Assembly (NCBI RefSeq): GCF_022539255.1
Contig: NZ_JAKZBV010000001.1
Span: 3,410,001 to 3,474,000, forward strand
DNA length: 64,000 nt
Reading direction: 5' to 3'
Source: Sinomonas terrae
GTDB lineage: Bacteria > Actinomycetota > Actinomycetes > Actinomycetales > Micrococcaceae
The notes under the pieces are model-generated. The model did not search any database. It was not told where the DNA came from and saw nothing but the letters and a program-made list of their open reading frames with translations. The number at the start of each line of letters is the position of its first letter. The stretch's first letter is position 1. Made by a program: the position numbers and the translations under genes. Positions 50,299-59,063 of the stretch are shown piece after piece.

Positions 50299-50325
50299 TT
50301 AGCACTCTGCCCGGTCGAGTGCAAG
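50299..50325 (-). promoter_or_regulatory. CIRCE element 1 overlapping the groEL promoter
   Basis: TTAGCACTC, nine bases and GAGTGCAAG match CIRCE closely. On the minus strand TTGCAC (-35) and TAATTA (-10), 17 bases apart, fall within it, so HrcA binding would occlude RNA polymerase. The 5' leader from here to the ATG (50090-50263) is about 170 bases and shows nothing else. Confidence 0.92.
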
Positions 50326-50395
50326 CGCCGACTGCGCTTCATGCCAATCGCGAACAGAGCGGCGTCAGAAGCGGGGATCTCCGTCAGTGCGGAGG

Positions 50396-51667
50396 TCAAT
50401 GCGCGACAGTTTGGGTGCCGGCTTGATGCGCCGTGTTGTCAGTCCCATAGCTCATGACGGTGAAGTTCGCGGTCGTGATGTCGCCGTTCGCGTCGAAGGC
50501 AATGGGCCCAGACTGACCGTCATAGTCGATGGGCTTCCCCTTCGACTCGAGACCGAGGCAGTCTGCGAGCGCCGTGCACTTCGTCCGGGGAGCCGCTCCC
50601 CCGCGCCCCGCCGTACCGCCCGATACCCCGATTAAGTGCGAGGCGATGGAGGCCCCGGCGTCGTCCTGGGCTTCACCGGCGGCGAGGATCGCGAGGGCTG
50701 CGGCGTCGTACGCCTCCGCGGCAAACGTCATGTCCTTCAGCCCGGGAGACTGCTTGAGGATCTCCGTCTCGAACGCTGCGCTCGGGAAGAGGCCCGGCAC
50801 AAGGCCGCTCGCGCCGTCGAGCGCTCCGCTGGCCAGCCCCGTGGCGTACTGGGCGACGGCGGCGTCGGCGAGCAGGATCTTCGAGCCGGGGACTCCGGCA
50901 TCGTGCACCTGGGCGAGCACCGCCTGCGCCTCGTCGTGGGCAACGACGACGACCGCTCCCGCGCCTGCGGCACGGGCGGCGGCCGCGGCGGACCCGGCGT
51001 CGTGCCCTGAGAACTCGCCGCTGCCCTTCTCGGCCAGCCCCGCCGCCTTTGCCGCGGCGGCGACGGCGTCACCAACGTCCTGCCCGTAGGCGCCCTTCTG
51101 CCGCAGGACAGCGATGCTCGTCGCGTCCTTGCCCTTCGCCACGGCCACGAGGGCGGCACCCTCGGCGGTCTCGGGCGGAGCGGTGCGGAAGTAGTAGCCG
51201 CCACTCCCGTAACCCGAGAGCGCGGGGTCGAGGTTCGCCGGCGAGATGAGGACGGTCTTGGCCTTGTCGAGGACGTCGATGGCCGCGGGGGCGCGGCTTG
51301 AGTCCGTTGGCCCGATGACGACGTCGGCCTTCGCCGCCACGAGCTGGCGCGCGGCCGCCGCGGTGTCCGAGGTGACGGAGGGCTGCAGGAACTCGATAGG
51401 GCGCCCCTTGTGGCCGCCCGCGGCGTTCGCCTGCTGGATGGCGAGTTCGACGGCGGCCTGCTGGGCATCGTTCAGGAAGGCCGCCGAACCGGTGTTGTCG
51501 AGCAGCATGCCGATGCGCAGCACACCGTCGCCGGAGGCCTCGGTCTGGGCGAGCCGGGCGTTCGTCGCGAAGACCGAACACGCCGAAAGTCCCAGGACGG
51601 CGACAACGCCCGCGCCGGCCCGGAGCGCAGCTCGGCCTGCCGACCCGGCTCCCGGACGGCGGATCAC
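50396..51667 (-). CDS. Branched-chain-amino-acid-type ABC substrate-binding lipoprotein, orphan
   Basis: A 423-residue periplasmic-binding protein of the Leu/Ile/Val (type I) class. Lipoprotein signal peptide with lipobox VLGLSAC near residue 30. The N-lobe begins LRIGMLLDNTGSAAFLNDAQ, followed by AVELAIQQANAAGG and ADVVIGPTDSSRAPAAIDVL. The GTG start overlaps the LytR_C stop by one base, so they are co-transcribed. No permease or ATPase is nearby, so it may act with a remote transporter or as a sensor. Ligand unknown. Confidence 0.88.
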   Translation of the reverse strand: MIRRPGAGSAGRAALRAGAGVVAVLGLSACSVFATNARLAQTEASGDGVLRIGMLLDNTGSAAFLNDAQQAAVELAIQQANAAGGHKGRPIEFLQPSVTSDTAAAARQLVAAKADVVIGPTDSSRAPAAIDVLDKAKTVLISPANLDPALSGYGSGGYYFRTAPPETAEGAALVAVAKGKDATSIAVLRQKGAYGQDVGDAVAAAAKAAGLAEKGSGEFSGHDAGSAAAAARAAGAGAVVVVAHDEAQAVLAQVHDAGVPGSKILLADAAVAQYATGLASGALDGASGLVPGLFPSAAFETEILKQSPGLKDMTFAAEAYDAAALAILAAGEAQDDAGASIASHLIGVSGGTAGRGGAAPRTKCTALADCLGLESKGKPIDYDGQSGPIAFDANGDITTANFTVMSYGTDNTAHQAGTQTVAH

Positions 51668-52290
51668 TAGCCCGTGTACCCGGGGCCGATCACGGCAGCG
51701 AGCGGGTAGCCGAGCTGCTGCGCCTGCAGGACGGTGGCGATGCCGAGGTCGGAGGCGAGAGCGTCCGCTGAGGCCTTCTGGGTCGGGTCACGGTAGAAGA
51801 CGACGGAGGTGTTGACGGGCGTTCCGGACCAGTTCCCAACTGCAGCAACCGTCCATCCGGCGGAGCGGGCCGTCGTTGCGACCTTGTTGCCGAGCCCAGA
51901 CGTCGTGGTCGCGTTGTAGACGCCCACGGGGAGGGTCCGGTCTGCGGCCGCTGCGGTTGGTGTCGGGGTGCTGGGCGACGTGGCGGTTGGCGAGGCGGAC
52001 GTCGACGGGGCGCTGCTCGGGCTGGGAGTCGTGGTTGGGGACGCCTTAGGGGTGCTGCTCGCCGTCGTGTGCGAGGTGCCCGCGGGGGCCGGGGACGAGG
52101 TCGGGCGGAGGAGCTTGGGCACGAGGAAGAGCGCGGCAGCGACCAGCACGACGACGACGGCCGCGGCCAGGAGGACCCACGCGAAGGCCCCCCGGCGACC
52201 CGTCGCGCTGGTGACGCGGGTCCGATGCACTCCTTGGCGCCGTGGGGTCTCGGGGATGTCGTCGAACTCGTCACGGGGGTAGGTGCTCAT
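51667..52290 (-). CDS. LytR C-terminal domain membrane protein
   Basis: A 207-residue membrane-anchored protein. A cytoplasmic tail of about 35 residues, one helix (FAWVLLAAAVVVVLVAAALF), a Ser/Thr/Pro-rich extracellular linker of about 60 residues, then a LytR_C domain: VGVYNATTTSGLGNKVATTA, WTVAAVGNWSG, VVFYRDPTQKASADALASDL. LytR_C domains accompany wall-polymer ligases (LCP family), but no catalytic LCP domain is here. ATG at 52290 (MSTYPRDEFDD) has GAGGA. Part of the run DUF3263-LytR_C-lipoprotein. Confidence 0.9.
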   Translation of the reverse strand: MSTYPRDEFDDIPETPRRQGVHRTRVTSATGRRGAFAWVLLAAAVVVVLVAAALFLVPKLLRPTSSPAPAGTSHTTASSTPKASPTTTPSPSSAPSTSASPTATSPSTPTPTAAAADRTLPVGVYNATTTSGLGNKVATTARSAGWTVAAVGNWSGTPVNTSVVFYRDPTQKASADALASDLGIATVLQAQQLGYPLAAVIGPGYTG

Positions 52291-52337
52291 GGCGTCAGGT
52301 CCTCGTCCGATGTTCCGCTGGGGAGACCGCGGCAGGC

Positions 52338-52634
52338 TCACGCGCTGCCGCTCAGGCGACGAGCCGTGCGCGCGCGCTGCCGCGACGTCCTAAGTCTACG
52401 CAACCTCTTCACGAGCATTGGGTCATGCGCAAGCGCCGCCTCGGTGTCGATCAGGGCGTTGAGGAGCTGGTAGTAGTGGGTGGCCGAGAGGTCGAAGAGC
52501 TCCCGGATCGCCTGTTCCTTGGCACCGGCGTACTTCCACCAGTTGCGCTCCAGGGCGAGCATCTGGATCTCCCGCTCCGAGAGCCCCATCCGGTCCTCGC
52601 GCTCCCAAGCCTCTCCCGGCTCCGCTGCACCCAC
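52338..52634 (-). CDS. DUF3263 family protein
   Basis: A 98-residue protein of the conserved actinobacterial DUF3263 family. The domain is LSEREIQMLALERNWWKYAG, AKEQAIRELFDLSATHYYQL and NALIDTEAALAHDPMLVKRL, a helix-turn-helix-like fold with a basic tail. GTG at 52634 has AAGGGAG at five bases; the ATG at 52670 has no site. It is divergent from ung (60 bases). Function unknown; its HTH look suggests nucleic-acid binding. Confidence 0.88.
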   Translation of the reverse strand: MGAAEPGEAWEREDRMGLSEREIQMLALERNWWKYAGAKEQAIRELFDLSATHYYQLLNALIDTEAALAHDPMLVKRLRRLRTSRQRARTARRLSGSA

Positions 52635-52693
52635 GTCCGCTCCCTTCGGCCGACCTTCCAAACCTCGCATCAGTCTAGAAGGGAACTACACAC

Positions 52694-53500
52694 GTGTCAT
52701 TCGCCTCGGGTGCGAGACTGGAGACCGTGACCGAGACCGAGCCGCTCTTCGAGCTCCCAGATGGACCGTCCCGCGCGGAATCCACCCCGCCCCTGCCGAC
52801 CCCAGCCGAGGAGGCCGAGTCCCTCGCCGCGATGGCCAATGCGCCGCTCGAAGACCTCATGCACCCCGAATGGGCTGCAGCGCTCGCACCGGCTGAGGCC
52901 GCGCTCCGCCGGGCCCTGCGCGCTGCGGCGAAGGACGCCGCGGCCGGCGCCGTCATCCTCCCGCCGCCCGGCGCCGTCCTCCGCGCGTTCCGCGATCCGC
53001 TCTCGGCGGTCCGTGTGCTCGTCATCGGCCAGGACCCGTATCCCACTCCCGGCCATTCGATGGGGCTGTGCTTCTCGGTGCGCCCCGAGGTCGCCCCTCT
53101 ACCGCGGAGCCTCGCCAACCTCTTCCGGGAGTTGGCGGACGACGTCGGGGCGTCGCCTTCGTGCGGAGATCTCACCGCGTGGGCGGGGCAGGGGGTTCTC
53201 CTGCTCAACCGAGCGCTCACGGTGAGGGCCGGAGACTCGGGCTCCCATCGCCGCGTGGGCTGGGAGGAAGTGACAGACGCGGCGGTGCGCGCCGTCGTCG
53301 GCCGCGGCCTTCCGCTCGTGGCCATCCTGTGGGGCAGGAACGCTCAGTCCGTCCGGCCGATTCTGGGCACGACGCCGATCATCGCCTCCGCGCACCCCTC
53401 GCCGCTGAGCGCGTCTCGCGGATTCTTCGGTTCGCGTCCGTTCAGTCGGGCCAATTCATTACTCGTCGAACAAGGTGCAGAGCCGATCGCGTGGGGCTGA
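52694..53500 (+). CDS. ung: Uracil-DNA glycosylase, family 1
   Basis: A 268-residue repair enzyme removing uracil from DNA. The catalytic water-activating loop is VLVIGQDPYPTPGHSMGLCF (Asp in GQDPY); the Leu-intercalation loop is ASAHPSPLSASRGFFGSRPF with the active His. Family consensus GQDPYH is GQDPYP here, a His-to-Pro change seen in actinobacterial forms. GTG at 52694 has AAGGGA at eight bases; GTG at 52727 is an alternative. About 60 N-terminal residues are acidic and probably disordered. Confidence 0.95.
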   Translation: MSFASGARLETVTETEPLFELPDGPSRAESTPPLPTPAEEAESLAAMANAPLEDLMHPEWAAALAPAEAALRRALRAAAKDAAAGAVILPPPGAVLRAFRDPLSAVRVLVIGQDPYPTPGHSMGLCFSVRPEVAPLPRSLANLFRELADDVGASPSCGDLTAWAGQGVLLLNRALTVRAGDSGSHRRVGWEEVTDAAVRAVVGRGLPLVAILWGRNAQSVRPILGTTPIIASAHPSPLSASRGFFGSRPFSRANSLLVEQGAEPIAWG

Positions 53501-53518
53501 ACGGCTATTCTGGGCCGC

Positions 53519-54364
53519 ATGACATCAGCCTCCACCACCACGGCTCCCGCCAAGAAGCCCCGCCCCACGCTGGATCTGGTGGTTGCCCGGACCGAATGGC
53601 TCACGCCGCACCTCGTGCGCGTCGTCGCCGGCGGCGCGGGCTTCGACGCGTTCGCTGACAACGGGTTCACCGACAAGTACGTCAAGGTCTCGTTTCCCAC
53701 CCAGCTGCCAGACGGAGCATGGCCCGAGGGCCCCGTGGACATCGCGGCACTGCGCGAATCGCTCCCTGCCGAGCAGTGGCCCGTAACGCGCACCTACACC
53801 GTCCGATCCTTCGACCCGGAGGCCCGCGAGCTCGCGATCGACTTCGTAGTGCATGGCGACGAGGGCGTCGCTGGACCGTGGGCGGCCGCCGCAAAGCCCG
53901 GAGACAGGCTCATCTGCACCGGCCCGGGCGGGGCCTACTCCCCCGATCCCGAAGCCGAGTGGCACCTGTTCGCCGCCGACGAGTCCGCGCTGCCGGCCGT
54001 CGCCGCCGCCATCGAGGCCCTCCCCGGCGAGGCCCGCGGGATCGCGTTCCTCGAGATCGGCTCCGGCGCCGACGTCATGGAGCTCGAATCGCCCTCAGGC
54101 ATCGACATCCGGTGGATTTCGCGCGAGGGCGAGCCCGCGGGAGAGACCGTGGTCCTCGCCCAGGCCATCGCCGATGCCGAGTGGCTGCCCGGCACGCCGA
54201 GCGTCTTCGCGCACGGCGAGCGTGGGGCCATGAAGGAGCTCCGCGCCATCTTCAAGCAGCGCGAGCTGCCGCGCGAGAAGCTCTCACTCTCGGGATACTG
54301 GGCGCATGGCCGAGTTGAGGACCAGTTCCAGGCCGAGAAGAAGATGCCGGTCGGCCAGATCTAA
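53519..54364 (+). CDS. Siderophore-interacting protein (FAD-binding ferric reductase)
   Basis: A 281-residue cytosolic ferric-siderophore reductase of the SIP/ViuB family. The FAD domain reads VRVVAGGAGFDAFADNGFTD, KYVKVSFP and the FAD motif TRTYTVRSFDPEARELAIDF. VVHGDEGVAGPWAAAAKPGD is the family hallmark. The NAD(P)H domain has HLFAADESALPAVAAAIEAL, FAHGERGAMKELRAIF and ends LSLSGYWAHGRVEDQF. ATG at 53519, 19 bases after ung. Iron release from siderophores is the expected role. The DtxR-type gene at 36571 may control it. Confidence 0.93.
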   Translation: MTSASTTTAPAKKPRPTLDLVVARTEWLTPHLVRVVAGGAGFDAFADNGFTDKYVKVSFPTQLPDGAWPEGPVDIAALRESLPAEQWPVTRTYTVRSFDPEARELAIDFVVHGDEGVAGPWAAAAKPGDRLICTGPGGAYSPDPEAEWHLFAADESALPAVAAAIEALPGEARGIAFLEIGSGADVMELESPSGIDIRWISREGEPAGETVVLAQAIADAEWLPGTPSVFAHGERGAMKELRAIFKQRELPREKLSLSGYWAHGRVEDQFQAEKKMPVGQI

Positions 54365-54368
54365 CAGT

Positions 54369-55835
54369 TCAGCGGCGCATCCAGCGGCGGCGCCGTTCGA
54401 CCGACCCTGCCTTCTGGGTGAACGGGCGGGCCAGATGGTCGCCGAGCACAACACCGGCCGCCGCCCCGAGGATGATCGCCATCGCGGTGAGCATCCCTCC
54501 CGCCCCGGCACCGGTCTGATTGACGTCGAGCGTCGCGACGTACATCGAACGGAAGATCGTGAGGCCGGGCAGCAGGATCAGTGCGGCCGGAACGGCCACG
54601 ACGAGCTGCGGCGCGCCCATCTTGAGCGCCACGATCCGGGCGAGGAAGCCGATGACGACGGCGCTCGCCGCCGGAGCGACCCTGTCGCCGACGCCGGTGA
54701 GCTGGACGCCCGTGAGGACGAAGTACCCGACGACCCCCACGAGCGCCGTCGGCACCACGAGCCGCCGCGACGTCTGCTCGGTGACGGCGATGGCGGCAAC
54801 GGCCGCCCCGATGAGGATCACCTGGACCCAATACGGGTACGAGGGCGGAAAGGTCTGCGTGACGTCGATGCGGGACACGCCCAGGAGCTCGCCTGCGAGG
54901 AACGCGACCGCGATCCCGGCCACGAGGGCCGCGAACGTGAGGAACGCGGAGAGGAAGCGTCCCGCGGCCGTGACCGGGAAGCCGTTGATGGCGTCCTGGG
55001 TGGCAGAGACGAGCCGTGAGGTGGGCAGGAGCAGGAGGATCCCACCGACGACGACGATCGCCGGCGCGATCGTCATCTTGGCCCAGAACATGAGCAGCGC
55101 GATAAGTGTCACGAGGAACGCGCTCGCGAGGGTCGTGAAGAAGTCGGGGACGCGCCACCGCCCCATGACCCGGGTCACGAGCGAGACGCCGAGGTTGCTC
55201 AGGAACGCGATGAGCGAAGCCATGAGCCCGCCGCCGAGCACGCCGACGAACAGTGCGGCGAAGAGCGAGTAGGCCGCCGTCACCGCCCAGCGGGGGAAGG
55301 GCTTCGCGCGCTTCGTGATGCCTTGGAGCCGCCGCATCGCCTCGTCCCGGCCCACCCCGCCGGCGGCGATCTCGCTCACGAGCTGATGCACGAGCGCGAG
55401 CCCCGCATAGTTGCTCGTCCACGAACGGACGACGCGGAGAAGCTGGATCGGGGTCTGATCCCTGGGAGAGTAGTTGATCGCAACCGACTGATTGGTGATG
55501 TCGACCTCGATGTGCTGCAGCCCGAGCGCGGCCGTCACGGCGATCATCGAGGACTCGACTTCGAGAGCGCCCGCGCCGTATCGGAACATCGTCTCGGCGA
55601 GGAGCAGCGTGAAATCGAGGGTCCGTCGCGCCGACTCGTCGACGCCGCCCACTTGGATGGTCGGGTTCGCATAGGGGCTGGCGGCGAGCCGGTCCACGAT
55701 CGAGAGCGGCGCGGTGGGTGGGCTGTCGCCGGTCATGAGCCGCCGCAGCATGCGGACCGCTGCAGCGTTGTTCGCCCGCGCTTGTGCGGGCGAGATGGGA
55801 GGCATCGGCCGGGTGCGTGCGTCCTCTTCGCCCAT
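54369..55835 (-). CDS. ThrE-type threonine/serine exporter
   Basis: A 488-residue exporter of the ThrE family. The N-terminal DUF1212 domain (about residues 60-250) has a cytoplasmic stretch then helices, ending near GGLMASLIAFLSNLGVSL; the C-terminal DUF3815 part has four to five helices (ending AIILGAAAGVVLGDHLARPF). ATG at 55835 has GAGGGAAGG close by; a longer frame overlaps femX and is rejected. It is downstream of the FemAB gene by 11 bases, so co-transcribed. It may prevent threonine/serine excess; its serine link to sdaA nearby is only suggestive. Confidence 0.92.
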   Translation of the reverse strand: MGEEDARTRPMPPISPAQARANNAAAVRMLRRLMTGDSPPTAPLSIVDRLAASPYANPTIQVGGVDESARRTLDFTLLLAETMFRYGAGALEVESSMIAVTAALGLQHIEVDITNQSVAINYSPRDQTPIQLLRVVRSWTSNYAGLALVHQLVSEIAAGGVGRDEAMRRLQGITKRAKPFPRWAVTAAYSLFAALFVGVLGGGLMASLIAFLSNLGVSLVTRVMGRWRVPDFFTTLASAFLVTLIALLMFWAKMTIAPAIVVVGGILLLLPTSRLVSATQDAINGFPVTAAGRFLSAFLTFAALVAGIAVAFLAGELLGVSRIDVTQTFPPSYPYWVQVILIGAAVAAIAVTEQTSRRLVVPTALVGVVGYFVLTGVQLTGVGDRVAPAASAVVIGFLARIVALKMGAPQLVVAVPAALILLPGLTIFRSMYVATLDVNQTGAGAGGMLTAMAIILGAAAGVVLGDHLARPFTQKAGSVERRRRWMRR

Positions 55836-55846
55836 GATGCCTTCCC

Positions 55847-56926
55847 TCAGTAGAACTGCTGACCCGTGCGCCGGGTGTAGAGCTGCCGTGCGACCCGTTC
55901 GCCCGCCGTCGTCCATGCGGTGTACCGCGGGACGTCGATGATGTAGTCCCAAGCCCCGACGAAGTCCGTGACGGACTTCGTGAAGGAGGTCTTGAAGAGG
56001 CCGAGCCCGTGGAACGGGTGGGAGGTGTCCTTGAGCTTGTCGGCGGGCGGGGTGCCGCAGAAGTCGTACTCGGTGCAGCCGAGGGTCTTCATGTCGAGGA
56101 TCGCGGTCCACTGGACGAGGTGCGAGTCGCCGTACTGGGAACGTTGCTGCAGGGAGCCGCCGTCCTTGTACGTCGCCTTGCGCCCGTAGTTGATGACGAA
56201 GGCACCGACGGAGGGACGCCCGTTCTCGTACACGAAGTAGAGCCGGCCCTGCCCACGGGAGGTGAACTCGGTCCAGAACTGGCGGTAGTACTCGAAGCTG
56301 CGGACTTGGGCGCCGCTGCGGGACTTGGTGTTGAGCGTTCCCGTCATGAGCGCGTGCATGGTGCGGTAGTTCGCGAGCGTCGGCTCGGCCACCTCGACCT
56401 GGACGCCCTCGCGTTCGGCGCGGCGGACGGCGTTCCGCCCACGGGAATGGAGGCTGCGCAGGAGCGGACCGGGTTCCGGAGTGATGTCCAGGATCGCGGT
56501 GGAGTCATTCGGCTGGAGGTTGAACGACTTCACGAGGCCGGCCTTCGAGAACACGGCGCGCGCCGCGTCCGAATCCACGATGTCGGGTTCGATCTTCACC
56601 GCGAACACCCGGAGCTTCTCCCGCTCGACGAGTTCCTTGACGGCCTCGAGGGCCGCCGGCACGTCGTCCACAGATGCGACGTCGGGGCCCTTGATGAGGT
56701 ACCAGAGCCGGCCCATCACGGGGAACGACTTTTCGAGGACGAGGTTGTAGCTGCTCTCCTCGGGCCCGTCGAGGACGAGATACCGGATGTCCCAGCCGAA
56801 GTTCTTCTTGACGGCGGCGAATGCGGCCGACTGCAGCAGGTTCCCGCCGTTGGGATTCGCGGTGACGTGCTTGTCCCAGTGCTCGATTTCGTCCTGGCTC
56901 GCGAAGCGCGCGGTGAAGCTGCTCAA
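55847..56926 (-). CDS. FemAB/FemX-type peptidoglycan bridge aminoacyltransferase
   Basis: A 359-residue GNAT-like Fem ligase that adds amino acids to the lipid II stem or bridge from aminoacyl-tRNA. Features are GNLLQSAAFAAVKKNFGWDI, RGRNAVRRAEREGVQVEVAE, RLYFVYENGRPSVGAFVINY and YGDSHLVQWTAILDMKTLGC plus TEYDFCGTPPAD. TTG start at 56926 (MSSFTARFASQDEIEHWDKH) with a weak ribosome site. No coiled-coil arm is evident, so it resembles FemX types. It heads the femX-thrE unit. Confidence 0.9.
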   Translation of the reverse strand: MSSFTARFASQDEIEHWDKHVTANPNGGNLLQSAAFAAVKKNFGWDIRYLVLDGPEESSYNLVLEKSFPVMGRLWYLIKGPDVASVDDVPAALEAVKELVEREKLRVFAVKIEPDIVDSDAARAVFSKAGLVKSFNLQPNDSTAILDITPEPGPLLRSLHSRGRNAVRRAEREGVQVEVAEPTLANYRTMHALMTGTLNTKSRSGAQVRSFEYYRQFWTEFTSRGQGRLYFVYENGRPSVGAFVINYGRKATYKDGGSLQQRSQYGDSHLVQWTAILDMKTLGCTEYDFCGTPPADKLKDTSHPFHGLGLFKTSFTKSVTDFVGAWDYIIDVPRYTAWTTAGERVARQLYTRRTGQQFY

Positions 56927-57024
56927 GGTAGGGTGCGTCCCTTCGGTCGGGTCTCGGGGCCTAACCCAGTCTAGTCGCCGGGAGGTGTGCGGTTTACCAC
57001 GCTGCCAGTGGGTAGCGACGAGAT

Positions 57025-57585
57025 ATGGCGAACAACATCAGAGGCAAGAAGGTTGCGTTCCTCCTGACCAACGGCGTCGAGCAGGTCGAGCTGACCGAGC
57101 CGTGGAAGGCGGTCGAGGAAGCCGGCGGCGATCCAGCGCTCGTCTCGCCCGAGGAGGGCCAGATCACGGCGATGAAGGGAGACTGGGAGCACGGCGAGTC
57201 GTTCCCTGTCGACGTGACGCTCGACCAGGCCGACCCGAATGACTTCGACGCGCTCGTGCTTCCGGGCGGCACCGTGAATGCCGACAAGATGCGGCTCGAA
57301 CAGAAGGGCGTCGAGTTCGTGAAGGCCTTCCTCGAGGCTGGCAAGCCCATCGCCGCGATCTGCCACGGGCCGTGGATCCTCATCGAGGCCGGCGCCGTCA
57401 AGGGCCGCGAGATGACCTCCTACGCGTCGCTCCAGACGGACCTCAGGAACGCCGGCGCGAACTGGGTGGACCGCGAGGTGGTCACGGACCGCGGACTCAC
57501 GACATCCCGCAAGCCCGACGATCTCGCGGCGTTCTGCAGCAAGATGCTCGAGGAGATCTCAGAAGGGGAGCACGCCGAGGCGTAG
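57025..57585 (+). CDS. DJ-1/PfpI family protein (PfpI/YhbO type)
   Basis: A 186-residue DJ-1 superfamily protein. It starts RGKKVAFLLTNGVEQVELTE; the acidic residue and nucleophile elbow are FDALVLPGGTVNADKMR and IAAICHGPWILIEAGAV (catalytic Cys in AICHG). A C-terminal NWVDREVVTDRGLTTSRKPD is typical of the YhbO/PfpI glyoxalase or stress group. ATG at 57025. Divergent from femX. Protease function is doubtful for the family; stress protection or glyoxalase activity is likely. Confidence 0.93.
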   Translation: MANNIRGKKVAFLLTNGVEQVELTEPWKAVEEAGGDPALVSPEEGQITAMKGDWEHGESFPVDVTLDQADPNDFDALVLPGGTVNADKMRLEQKGVEFVKAFLEAGKPIAAICHGPWILIEAGAVKGREMTSYASLQTDLRNAGANWVDREVVTDRGLTTSRKPDDLAAFCSKMLEEISEGEHAEA

Positions 57586-57602
57586 CGGCGCTAGCCCCTC
57601 CC

Positions 57603-57645
57603 TCTCAGCACTCCCCTCTCAGCACTCCACCTCTCAGCACTCCAC
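57603..57645. repeat. Tandem repeat duplicating the sdaA C-terminal codons
   Basis: TCTCAGCACTCC occurs at 57603, 57617 and 57632 (periods 14 and 15). The third copy encodes the final VEC-stop of sdaA; the middle copy repeats GTGGAGTGCTGA in the same frame after GAG. See the related finding. Confidence 0.85.
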
Positions 57646-59031
57646 CACGTTGACGGCGAGGCCGCCCATGGCGGTCTCCTTGTACTTGCTGCTCATGTCG
57701 CGCCCGGTCTCGCGCATCGTGACGATGACCTCGTCGAGCGAGACCCGGTGCGAGCCGTCGCCCCATAGCGCCATCTTGGCGGCGTTGATCGCCTTCGCCG
57801 CCGCGATGGCGTTGCGCTCGATGCACGGCACCTGGACGAGGCCCCCGATCGGGTCGCACGTCAGGCCGAGGTTGTGCTCCATGGCGATCTCGGCCGCGTT
57901 CTCGACCTGGGCGGGGGTCCCGCCCATCACCTCGGCGAGGCCCGCGGCCGCCATGGACGACGCCGAGCCCACCTCGCCCTGGCAGCCCACCTCGGCTCCC
58001 GAGATGGAGGCCTGCTCCTTGTAGAGCACCCCGACGGCGCCGGCCGCGAGCAGGAACCGGACGACGGCGTCGTCCTTGTCCTGTTGGGTCGCGCCCGCCA
58101 TGCCGGGGGCGTAGTTGAGCGCGTAGTACAGCACCGCCGGAATGATCCCGGCCGCGCCGTTCGTCGGCGCCGTCACCACGCGCCCGCCCGAGGCATTCTC
58201 CTCGTTCACCGCCAGGGCGATGAGGTTGACCCACTCCTGCCAGTACAGCGGATCCCGGTCCTTGTCCTCCTTCAGGAGGCGCTCGTGCCAGTCGGGGGCA
58301 CGACGGCGGACCTTCAGTCCCCCGGGCAGCAGCCCCTCCCGCTTGAGGCTGGACTCGACACAGGCCTCCATGACATGCCAGATGTGCAGGAGCCCCTCGC
58401 GGATCTCCTCCTCGCTGCGGGAGGCCTTCTCGTTGACCAGCATGATGTCGCTGATCGATAGGCCCTTCGACGCGCACCGGCCCATGAGCTCGGCGGCCGT
58501 GTGGAACGGGAACGGGAGCTCCTGCTTCGACTCCTCGAGCTCCTTCTGGGCCGCTTCCTCCTCGCCCTCGCGGACAATGAAGCCGCCGCCTACCGAGAAG
58601 AAGGTCGCGTCGTGCAGGGTCGCTCCGCCGTCGTCCTCGACCTGGAACCGCATGCCGTTCGTGTGCCTCGGCAGCACCGTGAGGGGGTGCAGGACCATGT
58701 CCTCGACCCCGTACTCGAGCTCGCGCCCGCCTGCAAGGTTGAGCCTGCCGGTCTCGGCGATCGAAGCCAGCCGCTCCTCGACCTGCTCCGGGAGGATCTC
58801 CTCGGGCTCGAAGCCCTCGAGCCCGAGGAGCACAGCCGTGAACGTCCCGTGCCCGCGCCCTGTCGCGGCGAGCGAACCGTAGAGGTCCACGCGCAGGGAC
58901 GCGACATCGTCGAGCAGCCCACGCTCGCGCAGCTCGTGGGCGAACACGGCCCCGGCCCGCATGGGGCCGACGGTATGAGAGCTCGAGGGGCCGATGCCCA
59001 CCGAGAACAGTTCGAAGACGCCGACGGCCAT
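57634..59031 (-). CDS. sdaA: L-serine ammonia-lyase, iron-sulfur, single-chain
   Basis: A 465-residue [4Fe-4S] L-serine dehydratase making pyruvate and ammonia. The beta part begins VGVFELFSVGIGPSSSHTVG; the alpha part has the cluster Cys in GAEVGCQGEVGSASSMAAAG, NLGLTCDPIGGLVQVPCIER and a third upstream, with GGRVVTAPTNGAAGIIPAVL. It ends VEC: in the type 2 Legionella enzyme the C-terminal Cys folds into the active site as a fourth cluster ligand. ATG at 59031 has AAGGAA. Last gene of the glycine-riboswitch operon. Confidence 0.97.
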   Translation of the reverse strand: MAVGVFELFSVGIGPSSSHTVGPMRAGAVFAHELRERGLLDDVASLRVDLYGSLAATGRGHGTFTAVLLGLEGFEPEEILPEQVEERLASIAETGRLNLAGGRELEYGVEDMVLHPLTVLPRHTNGMRFQVEDDGGATLHDATFFSVGGGFIVREGEEEAAQKELEESKQELPFPFHTAAELMGRCASKGLSISDIMLVNEKASRSEEEIREGLLHIWHVMEACVESSLKREGLLPGGLKVRRRAPDWHERLLKEDKDRDPLYWQEWVNLIALAVNEENASGGRVVTAPTNGAAGIIPAVLYYALNYAPGMAGATQQDKDDAVVRFLLAAGAVGVLYKEQASISGAEVGCQGEVGSASSMAAAGLAEVMGGTPAQVENAAEIAMEHNLGLTCDPIGGLVQVPCIERNAIAAAKAINAAKMALWGDGSHRVSLDEVIVTMRETGRDMSSKYKETAMGGLAVNVVEC

Positions 59032-59063
59032 GCCGGATTCCTTCCTGGATCAGCTGACGCGGG

